A stretch of DNA of 64,000 nt from Telmatactis stephensoni (Eukaryota; Cnidaria; Anthozoa; Actiniaria; Isophelliidae): assembly GCA_029948255.1 (NCBI GenBank), contig JALIZF010001879.1:186001-250000 (forward strand). The letters are read 5' to 3'. Positions 24,788 through 35,132 of this stretch are shown here, in pieces. Position 1 is the first letter of the stretch, and each line of letters begins with the position of its first letter. Under the pieces are notes generated by a model. The model made no database searches, was not told the origin of the DNA, and saw only the letters and a program-made list of their open reading frames with translations. The position numbers and the translations under genes were made by a program.

Positions 24788-27700
24788 CTAATATTCCAAG
24801 CACTGACCACGCAATAATTTTATCATAACACCAATGGCAATAGGTGCTATAACAAGAATATAAGCCATATAAATATAAACGCCTTTACTACTACTAGCCG
24901 AAAATTTCGGATGAACTTTTCCGTCTTTGTCTTGCCATATCCCATCTCTACATTTGTAGCTATTACCGTCCAGGAAGCCTTTCCCGTACCAGGCCTCTAA
25001 AAGTAGCAGCGGCTTTCTTGGACACAGGCCGACCACTCCCATAAAAGAACACCTTTGTAAAGGAAATACATCTGCTTTGTTCATAAGAAAGCGCTTTCCC
25101 TCTGGTATGGACAAAATCTGATGTCCTCGATCGTAAAAGTGATAGAGATCTATAAAATTACTGCCAAACAACACACGTGCAAGAGGTTCTTGGAAGGAAC
25201 ACTTGTCTACTATCTTTTCAACAATCTAGAAATGAACATAGAAACTGTAAATGCTTATTCAAATTGAATTTGCATGGATGGGGGCTAATTGAAAAGGAGT
25301 CTAGTTTGAGCAAGGGAGGGAAGTGTCCGAATGATATCACCGATACAGGAAAGAAAGTTTGAATGAGCGATCAAAGAAAGAATAAATGAATGTGAGATGA
25401 CAAGAAAATTTGAGAGTTGGGCTGAAAATGTACATTTTGGCATATCATGAAAGTGCAGTTCCGTTGTAAGATTTTTTTCAGTTCGAAGGCATGTATAGCC
25501 ACTGAAAACATTGAACAGCCATCTCAATGAAGAGAAAATGCATCCCGATTCCCCGGTTATATAATCAATATATGTACCTTCCTAGCGCAGCCGAACTTCG
25601 TTCAGTAGGTCGGGGTGTAGTTCAGTCTGTAACGCAGGGAAGTATTTCCCCTAGTGCGTAATGGTTTGATAAAATAAAAAAATCTATTGTTGTCATTGCC
25701 GTTTTCAAAAGTTTCTTTTGCTTAGATTCTTGGGTGGCCCACCAATTGGATGAAACCTTCCGAGAAGTGCTGGTCGCCTAGCGTGAAGGTACTCCACTGA
25801 ACTGTGAAGTTTGTTGAATGTATTGTTATAGTTCGCTGCACTCACTCGTGAAATATTTCTTTCCACTCGAAGATAAACTCCATATCTTCGCGCGGCTATG
25901 TAATATTTATATATTACGCTATTTATATATTACGCTAGATATAAGGTCGTGGCTAGATGGGATCCTCGCAAACAAGGTTTGGTTAGGTTTAGGGTCAGTA
26001 TTTGGGAAGACTTTGTAGAAATAAACACTCAAGTACCTTGGGGTAGGTTTAGCAAGGACGGATCCAGGATTTTTCAAAGGTGGGGGTCACGTGACGTTCA
26101 CAAACAGGGAGCCCAAACGAAAAGGTCTTAGGTCATTGAAACTCGCTGAAAATATGACATTAATTGCTTAGACTAGTGATTTTTTAACACTTTTTATTAG
26201 AAACAAAAATATTATATTTACAACTGAATGGGTAGAGGGTTGGCATTGCTTAGTGGTATTTCAATGAATGTTAAAAGAGAGTCTTTTCACAGAAAAAAAT
26301 TACTGCTGTCGCAAATTCATGACATATTCATTGATAAACACAGGGGGGTCCTGACCCCCGTGATCCTCCCCCTGGATCCGCCCTTGTTTAGGGTTAGTAT
26401 TAGGGAAGACTTTGTAAAAACAAAGCCCTAAACTAGCCCTAAACTAGCCCTAAAACTAACTGAACCTTATAATATTGGTTCTGAAACTCTTCTCAGTGAG
26501 TTGGTTGTTGATTATTTGTTTTTTAACCTGATGAAGACGACCAGAATGGCGTCGAAACGTAGTACGAGAACAAAACAAGGTGAGATTGAAAGCCCAATTA
26601 AAAAACAAATAATAACTAAACCTTGTTTGCGAGGATCCCATCTAGGCACGACCTAGATATAATTGCAAATTTAAGACCCCGGATCAAACGAGAACGCAAG
26701 ACGGCGCAAGTCAACGGTCTTGACTTGAGACTTGCTCGTTTCGTTTGAACACCGCTCAACGCAAGTTAACGCAAGTTTTTAAAAAACTGTCAATAAAAAT
26801 CAGCTAGCTGAAGGGAAAGAAGAAAATCAGTTTGTTCAGTTTTTGTTTGAATTATTTGTGAGAGGCAATGTGTAGAAGTTCGGACTAAAAGAACAAGAAA
26901 AACAACTTGCGAAGTCTAGCATGGTGACCGTTCAAAACGAGTCAAAACTTGCATCAGCTTGCGATCAAATTGCTCGCAAGTCTATGCAAGTCGATGCAAG
27001 TAGTTGCAAGTCGATGCAAGTTGGCGACCAAACGAGGGCGCAAGTCAAAACTTGTTGATTCGCGCCTAATAGTTATTAGGAAAAGCAACTTTACTTATTA
27101 AATTTTTATCGTTTTATCGTTCTATCTATCTACCAAGATTCAAGATTCAAGATTCTTTTATTATGCTGGTTTTACAAATATTAATTTAAAAAAATTATAA
27201 TTGACATATTTTAAGGCAAGGCTAATTTAACAGATAACTGATATATACTCAATCAGCTGCTGTCTTACATTAATATATTATTGGTCAAAAAAGACAGGAA
27301 TCCTTATAATAATTTAATATAAAAATTAGGTACTACCTAATAGCGGAGCTCCCATTTAAATATAAAAATAATTTTAAATACTTTGTTTTATTTTTTTTGA
27401 TGTTTTTGATTTAAATGAATTGGGCTTCCTGTGGTAATAGGCAAACAAAGATTGCATTTTGTTGTAAAAGTCGAAATAAAGATTATAGGTCAAGCTTTAT
27501 TTCTTGCCCTTCAGTCTCCTGAAAATTATAAGGCTTTCAGCCTCAGTCACCATAGTGATGCTTATTCAGATTCAGTCAGATTTTATAATTGACTTTGAAG
27601 TAGTGGTTCATAATTCTCAGAAATAGAATGCAAAAATCCCTCAAACTGATTTCATTCACATAAATACTGTTCAACCTGATTTCAACATCCTTCAATTAAA

Positions 27701-30658
27701 CAATTTAACATTGCAGAACATTATATTTAGATTTTTCTGTCTTGACAGTATTGTGGCATCTGGTTTTTGTACTATGTAGAATAGAATGACACAGATAAAT
27801 AGTTGTCTTTACACAAAACAAGAATTCTCTCTTCCAGGTTCCACTAATTATGACTTTAGATGAAATTGTAAAACAACTCAAAACAACTACTACCTAAAAC
27901 CAGAGCTCCAATTTCAATTTCAATATTTTTATGTTCTTGATTCAAATGAATTGGATTTCCTGTGGTAATTGTAAAAGCATTTTTAAAATAAGTTTTGGTT
28001 TTGGTTTGTATAGTGGGCTTGTAAGCTCAGTGACCTTTATTACAGTGAATTTTAATATTCAGATTCACTGTCAGATTTCATAACTGACTTTGTAGTGGTT
28101 CATAATTTTCAGAAATATAAAGCAAAATCTCCAAACCCTTTTTTAAATTGATACAAGTAATTAAACCTTTTCAACATCCTGAATATTACAGAACAACATA
28201 TCTTCATGTGTCTGTCTTTACTATATTAAATTTGTGACATATCTTGTTTTTTTTTGGTTGTTGTTGTTGTTTTGTTATTTAATGTGGAATAGAATGACAC
28301 ACTAGCTAGGTGAATACTTGTCTCCCACTTGTCTCTTCCAGATTACACTGATAATACAGTTTTAAGTGACTATAAAAACAGCCACTCGACATTACAAGAA
28401 AACAAGGAATTAAGCATTTTCAGTCTGCATGCATTTTAAAGGTCTCGTAGGTTCACTGACAGAGCATGCAAAATTCCTTCTTTTATTCCTGTCAATTTTT
28501 TTCATTAAATTCCAGACCCAAACTTGAGCTGTATTTACACATTAGTGGGGTTGAAATAAGTTCAAAATCATTTTTTTACTTATTATTATTATTAGAACTA
28601 GTGCAAAAAGTTCACCGTAAAACAAATGTCGTTGTACATTTTATGTACTTGATCGAGTGTTTGTTTAAACTTGGCCACAGTTCAACGTGCATAAAAGTTT
28701 ATTTTTTTAAAGACATCAATCCCAAATAAAAGATAAAAGATCAAATATAGGTAAAAGAGACGTTTTGACATCATTTTCTGGCCAAGGTCTTTACCTTGAA
28801 GTGCTTTCCTAATTGTTGTCTTTAGAAGCATAGTCCTAGATCCTTGTTTCACGCTCAATGCAGATGATTCTTGATTGCCAACTTTGGCTAGATTTTTAAG
28901 CAGCTTTACTGAAGGCATCTTCACGAAACGAAGAATACAAGACCTCGATGACTCGTTCATTATGAGAAGTTTTTTGAAGCTACAAATCCAACTAAAAAGT
29001 CGTCCAACTTTGAAAATGCTCTCTGTGTCCTTCGTCTTTCGAGCAGTTTTTGAAATGACACCGGGCCCGAAAAAATTCAAATGCACGTTGTTTTTCGCTT
29101 TAACCTGTCAAGATTGGCACAGATTAATGATCATGAAAATCGCTAAATTTTTACGAGGTTTCTAGAGTAATATTTTTAAGTTTTGCAAGTTAAAACTGCA
29201 AGGAAACTGTAAATTGGCCAGCGGTTACCCCTGTGGGATGTACAGGGACGTACGTACGTACGGACACTGGGCTTCCTGTGTCGGTCCATGAAAAATCAAC
29301 TGGATGGGTTACCATTTTTTCTTAGGTATGGTGCTCCGCTCGCGCGGGCCTTCGGCCCGCGCGGGAGCTCCGCTATAATACAAATACATATTAAGTGTTA
29401 TTTAACAAAATGGACAAAGAATAAATATTTATAAAGAATGAAAAAATAATAATAATAATAATAATGACAACAGGCAATGGTTGGTATAAATATAAAATCA
29501 TTGACTACCGTATATGACTTAATAAAATTAGAAAATAATTTATGTTTGAAATTTGCTTTATTTTCTATTTTCGAGAATTCCATAATGTTGCACCAGCAAA
29601 TCTTATGTTAAATTTACCATAACTGGTTCTTACATGAGGAAGTGCATAATTTTGTTTAGAAGCAAATCTTGTGTTGTACTTGTCTCACATGGGTGAAATA
29701 CAGTTTAAATACATCAGGAAGGTTACCATGGTGATAGTCATACTGACATAAAAATAGAAGTTTGAAAATCAACAAGATCTTTGATTTTTAGAATTTCTAA
29801 TCACTAAATCATTAGTAATGGACTTGTATGAGCTCTGTAATCACTAATTAAGGTTATCAGACGAATAACCTTTTTTCTTGAGATTAAAAAGAGGATGCAG
29901 AGTTGATTCGTCCATACTTAGTAGATTCGTCTGTTACCCCAAACTACTAAGCCATATCTGCATGTGAAATAGGGATATTTATTTAGTTTATACACGACCC
30001 CACAAGCCCTGGACTTTCATCATATATCGTGTTAAAATAACATTATTCAATATTATTATTATTATTATTATTGTTATTACTAGTAGATACCAACCTTGCC
30101 AGTACACGATTGTCGAGTGCGATTGTCCATTGATATGTTGTGTTGTGAAAGTGCTTCTGGTAACATAAAGATGTGGACGTTTCCATCATTAATGTCAAAT
30201 GTGCCAGGTTTCTCTACAATCTCTTTTAATCTTGTAATATCTTTGTAGTCTACAATTATATCAATATCATGGTCCCATGGCAGAACATCATTAACTCGTA
30301 CCAAACCAAGCAATGTCCCCCACATTAGTGCATATGAGATATCATGTCGAGTCGAGTAATCGACCCAAAAAGTCAACAACCTCAAAATCTCTCGTCGATT
30401 AGGATTGTCTTTACATGTGGATTCATTGTAAAATCGTTTCCATCTTTTCTCCAGTGTTTTACCCCAGCAGTTATTCGTCCGTAATAACTTTATATCATTT
30501 CCACGCTTGTCTTCGGGATTGGAGCATTTTGTGTCACTACGATCAAAATACGAGGCAAAGAGAACTACTGCAAACACTACTGCAGCACAACATACTAACA
30601 CTACTCCAAGACGTCTACAAAAAGTCAAACCTGAAATTCTTAGTTGACGACGAAACAT
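24788..30658 (-). CDS. LicD/fukutin-like type II membrane protein
   Basis: Two exons on the minus strand: 30658-30095, then 25225-24788; 333 residues. Exon 1 reads to a donor (AAG|GTTGGT) and exon 2 starts after TTTCTAG, both in phase 0. Residues 17-38 are a membrane anchor after a short basic tail. The LicD nucleotidyltransferase-like fold follows, with WGTLLGLVR (113-121) and the acidic PWDHDIDI (127-134, likely metal site). Exon 2 supplies the second half: FIDLYHF, ADVFPLQRCSF and LLEAWYGKGF. A second hydrophobic stretch (about 304-325) ends the protein. Family members transfer phosphorylated sugars or alditols, as in fukutin in the Golgi; the substrate here is unknown. The 4.9-kb intron carries several elements. 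The weak donor and the second membrane segment are the uncertain parts. Confidence 0.8.
25936..26660. mobile_element. About 725-bp element with 50-bp inverted ends
   Basis: Left end CTAGATGGGATCCTCGCAAA with CAAGGTTTGGTTA is mirrored at the right end by TAACTAAACCTTG and TTTGCGAGGATCCCATCTAG, beyond which TATAT/ATATA also match. No transposase. It contains a nested GGATCC...GGATCCGCC-type repeat (about 26050-26385). In the LicD-like intron. Confidence 0.8.
26683..27062. repeat. Repeat with ACGAG...GCGCAAGTC ends and internal tandem motif
   Basis: Begins GATCAAACGAGAACGCAAG and ends GACCAAACGAGGGCGCAAG in direct orientation, with TGCAAGTCGATGCAAGT repeated near the right end. Origin not recognised. 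In the LicD-like intron. Confidence 0.5.
27315..29376. mobile_element. 2,062-bp unclassified element, copy 2
   Basis: Apparently identical copy of 21912-23973, same orientation, inside the intron of the LicD-like gene. Flanking bases differ on both sides of the two copies, so the shared limits define the element ends. ORFs at 28466-28729, 28682-29086 and 28875-29165 repeat those of copy 1 exactly. Confidence 0.9.
29377..30094. other. Remainder of the LicD-like intron
   Basis: AT-rich sequence with two (TAA)n/(ATT)n microsatellites (about 29445-29464 and 30052-30072). No exon seen. Confidence 0.5.
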
Positions 30659-30704
30659 TCGGTGCCTTGTTTAGGTCAATTTTTCATGTCTGAACTCTCC
30701 AGAA

Positions 30705-30952
30705 GGCTAACGATATAGCCTCCTCCGCAGGCAACTCATGGGCTTTCTTTACCCTTGGGTTTCCTTTGTTATGCTGAGGAGAGGGGACTGGGTCCCCGGC
30801 AAGAAATGTTTTTTTTTTTTTTCGTTTTTTTTTTTTTTCCCTGGCCCCCTCCCCCCTCATCATTTTTGGCTCGCCCCCAGTCTCTCGTCTTTGCAACAGG
30901 AAGCCAAAGAGATAAAAGGAGTTGCCTGCGGAGGAGGCTAGGCTAACGATAT
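30705..30952. mobile_element. MITE just upstream of the LicD-like start
   Basis: Inverted ends TAGCCTCCTCCGCAGGCAACTC and mirror, flanked by direct copies of GGCTAACGATA (30705-30715 and 30941-30951). The flanks look like a target duplication. It lies about 50 bp from the start codon, so in the promoter or 5' UTR. Confidence 0.85.
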
Positions 30953-30961
30953 GTTATCATA

Positions 30962-31227
30962 CAGACACTGTTGGTTGGGCTTCCTGTGGATTTTAACAGT
31001 TGTCATTGTTTCTACGCTTGGAGCGTGGTCAAAGAGAATCGCTCAAAAACCACCATAAATCGTACCCAAATCAAATACAAACACGCCAGAAGTTTTTATA
31101 AACATTAAAATCGTTATTTCTATCATAGATTTGAGAGATATTTCTAAGTTACTGGTGAATTTGGAGGAATATTTAAAAGAAGTAGCAAATCAGCCGTTAA
31201 AATCCACAGGAAGCCCACCACACTGAC
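30962..31227. mobile_element. MITE with GGGCTTCCTGTGGATTTTAAC ends
   Basis: Starts CACTGTTGGTT then GGGCTTCCTGTGGATTTTAA and ends with the mirror TTAAAATCCACAGGAAGCCC then ACCACACTG. About 265 bp, no ORF. The core GGGCTTCCTGTG recurs elsewhere in the window. Confidence 0.85.
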
Positions 31228-31325
31228 ACAATATGGTAAGCGCATGCGCCAGATTTCGCGGGCTTTTGCGCGGCGCAGCCGCGTCTTGACCACAGAAAGC
31301 CCGGCATGAAATATCTATTTCCAAT

Positions 31326-31625
31326 GAAGAAATGGTCAACACTCAGCGTGCGTACATTGAGTTATGGATGCACGCAGGAGGCTGCTAAGCACGAGAGAAG
31401 CGTAAGAGTCGCACGAGGCGTAGTTCTTTTATAACATAGACAAACGAAATAAGCCGCACGTTCAACCTAAATAAAAATACTGATGACCTTCAAAGTTCTC
31501 CATACATGGCGCGCGCTGTAAGAAAAGGAAACATTGACGTCAGCGTGCTGTCCATCGAGTTCTGGACGCACGCTCGCGCGCGCTTATCATCCAATCACAG
31601 CGCGTTATATATTACCTATGTTATA
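31326..31625 (-). repeat. About 300-bp interspersed element, copy 2 (inverted)
   Basis: Near reverse complement of 13731-14023. One small difference is an extra TTCTTTTATAACAT near 31423. The two copies face each other across the insertion-rich block. Confidence 0.85.
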
Positions 31626-33109
31626 AAAGCTTTATGATCTCATTGTGTAGTTCAAAGACAGTACCAAAGGATACCGTAAAATCTTTGTTTTAGCTACTAG
31701 CCGTTTCTAACAGAAAGTTTATTCAAATTGTGGCGCAGGCTTCGAAAATCATCTCTACAAAGCCGGTGAAATCCTCAAAATTGAGACGCTAATTTTGGAA
31801 ACAGGAAGCCCAACGCAAGATCAAGATTAGTGTCGCTGCTCGCTAAGGCTCGCACCAAAGGCTCGCAACAATTATTTTCTTTTTGATACTGATCTGATTC
31901 AATTCTGTATAATTTAGGCACAACCCAACCCCTACGTAACGATTATGTATCAGTCAATTCCAAGACCGCCCATCCCCCCCCCGGACACACCCCGGGTCGC
32001 ATTTGACCGAGGAGCTGTTCCGTATAGTGGTGAATTTGACGTGAAACGAAGCCCATCCAGGCGGGCATTTGACGACTTTTTTGACTCGATCGTTACAAAG
32101 CTTTGGTCAGCGGTCTAAAATACTAGGCTAGGATTTCTAAAAATCAATTGTTCAAGAGAACGCACATTTTTTAGGGAAACCATAGTTTAAACGTTGCTTT
32201 ATTCTGTATTTTTCGTCTGATTTGGGGATACAGTCAAAAGTTTTCAGTCAAAAGCAGTTTAAAAAGCGAAGCAAAACAAATATGACGATCTTTCGCGCGC
32301 GGGCGCTTTTGGAACGATATACGCATTTTTCTCAGTACCCATTTAAAACGAAACTCTGATATAAATCAACGAAAATACCTTGAACGAAGTATTTTCTACG
32401 AAGATGTAAGGCTAAGTTTGCTGTGAAGGTGAGTAATCTTGGAGTTTTGACCTTTTTGCAGTCATGACTTCGACTGCAAACTTCATGGCGGCGAAGACAA
32501 AGAACCAGTCAAGTTTTTCTTCAGTGAGTGTCAGGTAAATCTCACGTGCACTTGGCTCGATCTGATTGCAATTATTAATCATGCCTCTATTAGCTATGAT
32601 TAGGCTTACTTTTTGATTACCAAAAATATAGAATCAGTCCCATAAAAGGGCTTTTAGCTTGTATTTTTGGCCAAAGATTATGAACTTATATTTGCTACTG
32701 TATGAACCAGTTTAAGAAAACCATAGCGTCGCGTAATATCTTTGTAACGAGGTGACTTTGATAATTTTGATAACGGCCCCGGGCTTTTGTCAGATCTCCT
32801 CGCAATTTTAGCTTATATAAAATTTGTACTAACTAAAATATGTATACAAACCTAAAATGGTTGAATAAACAAACAAACAAACAAACAAGCAAACTTTACA
32901 AAAGCAAATTGGCACTGCTGGGCCTGCTCCATTTCGGCATTTCGCGCGACCGGGCCGGACTACGCCACAAAAAATACTCCTATAATATTCGATCTAATAT
33001 TTAGAGCACTTTGAGGTTAATATACTCGAGAAGAGACGAGTGTGGAAGTTATATAGCGTCGGCCATCGCTAGCTGCTTTCCATGAAGAGACACGTACACC
33101 ACGTATTAT
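31626..33109. other. Intergenic, no gene supported
   Basis: Contains a 57-codon ORF (31945-32118, plus) built on a repeated GCATTTGAC motif and probably repeat-derived. Also contains a short exon-like frame ending at a donor (about 32463-32535). Neither has recognisable partners. Confidence 0.4.
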
Positions 33110-33520
33110 CTTTTTCTTACAAACGCAACTTGCTGATGGTGTCAGCATGAGTTCACAATAACTGTGTGCTGTCTACGTGACCAAACGCACTTACCTACTG
33201 TGGTAACGAATTCACTCGTTTTCTATATAATATATTCCAAATCAATTCACGCAGGACTCCTGGTTCACGCCATTTTAAACAATAGCCATTCAGCGTGGTG
33301 TAAAATATTGTCGGTAACTAACCATTGCATGCTTCGTCTATTGCGAAATGTTTCAGCTGCATGCATGACTTTGCCATTTCAGGAACCTTGTATCAATTTA
33401 AACACACCATGCAACTCTAAATGATTTCAAAACCAATCTAAAACCAGGTGTTTTCACACTAGCCTTCGTCACCAACTTTACCGGCGTTCTTCAGCAAAGA
33501 TGGTATTGTAAAGATTTAAG
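33110..33520 (+). promoter_or_regulatory. Putative promoter and non-coding first exon of copy D
   Basis: Counterpart of 4640-5081. TATATAA at 33224-33230 and, about 295 bp on, the ATGGTATTGTAA mini-frame just before a donor after 33520 (TTAAG|GTAATA). The joined acceptor would be 35123-35124. Inferred from similarity to copy B. Confidence 0.5.
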
Positions 33521-35124
33521 GTAATAATATGGACTACGTTTGTTATATGTATTGTCTTTCAGTTTAATTCTTCAGATTCCGACTACATTTGAAATATTCT
33601 ACAGTAAGGTTTTACAAAGTGTACCGATACAATCCGTAATTAAGTCCTATGAAAGTCGTATGCAACAAAGATCTTTTTACATGCACTAAAGAAAGTTCTC
33701 ACAAATTTAACACTGACTCACATCAGAAAAAATAACTCGAATTTGTTCTTTGAAAGTTTGAAACGCTTTGTAAAACAAGGACAGATTATAAGACAGGGTT
33801 TATACTACCCTACGAGTAAGCGGCGTAAGTCGTTTGCGGCGCCGGGATCAGAAAAGTAACCTATTCTCTCAGGGTAGATTCACATGGTCATAGATCAAAT
33901 GGATTTGCACTGAGAAATACTTTACTTTGATCTTGCAAAATTCATTTTGGAAAGAATGATTATTTCCCATTCAGTTGGAGGTAGAAAGTGTTAAATTAAG
34001 TCTTTGCATCAAACACCAAAATCTTCGGACAATGACTCTGTTACAGTTATAAGTAGGTACTGATATAGCGGTGGATTTCACAACGTTTCAATGCACTTTA
34101 CAGTTGAGCAGCTGAAATTAATGATAGAACATAAAGTGTTTAGTTGTTGATTTTGAGTTAATGGACTTGGAATAAAAGGAAGGAAAAAGGTATGGAAATA
34201 TAATGGTATTTTGTTTCTTAGTTTCTCTGTGAACCCTGTAAGAAGTAAATATGCCACTGAATATTTCTGATTCGTTCTGATTGGTATGATGTATATATCA
34301 TTGCTATCTAATAAGGCATACAGAATTTAAAAAAGTAATGTTTGGTTTGGTTTAGCAGTTTTCTTTAACTTCGGCAGCTCATTCTGCAGTCGAACCTTCC
34401 TAGTTTCTGATTTTGTTTTGCAGGCACTAACTACTGATTTTTCTTTACTTTGAAGAAGTTTGTATATATTTGAGAAAAAATTATTTTAAGTCCCAATATG
34501 TACAGAAAAATTTGGATCAGTTGTATGCGGGATTTTCTGTTTCTATCTTTCTTTCTTTCTTTGACTTTCTGTCTGTCTTTCTTTCCGTTTCTTTTTCACG
34601 AAGAGTAATTTTATCAGCAAATTTATTAAAGCCTTCCTTAAATCTATTTTTAACATATGACTTTTTCTTTTCTTGAAGATTGAATTAGCTGGCCCGCAAT
34701 TGTTGTCAATATTGGATACATGTGGTCTTTAAGGATTATAGCTGTTCTTATGAAAGCTTTGTAGTCTAAAAGTTCGTCCGTCAGACGTCCGGCCTCATGC
34801 AGTCGAACACAAAAGTGTCAATTTGTTTTTACAGTAACAGCTGAACATACGTACACTAATATTTGCAATTTTTGTTCTCTGACTTGAAAGTTGACCAACG
34901 GGCTGGCATAAAGTACCTCGTTTCGACTCGTTCGTTCCCCTTAAGGAAAGACCTATGCTAACTGGACACGTCTACTTTTAATATAGACAGATCAACACTC
35001 ACGAAGATATATTCAGACAAAAACACACACACACAAATAATATATGCACATCAGTGCATTTGCCAATACTATATTCAGCATGCCACTTTTTGTTATAAAC
35101 AATATTAAAAAACCGGTTTTACAG
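33521..35124. other. Probable first intron of copy D
   Basis: Similar in part to the first intron of copy B (5082-6065), including GGCATAAA-TACCTCGTTTCGACTCG. No coding exon. A TTTCTTTC tract lies near 34545-34590. Confidence 0.4.
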
Positions 35125-35132
35125 GTATTGAA

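Noticed and set aside
31945..32118. 57-codon plus ORF with repeated AFD motifs
   Set aside because: Built on a repeated GCATTTGAC sequence typical of a dispersed repeat; no partner exon or family.
32463..32535. Exon-like frame MTSTANFMAAKTKNQ ending at a donor
   Set aside because: No downstream exon in frame could be found before copy D.
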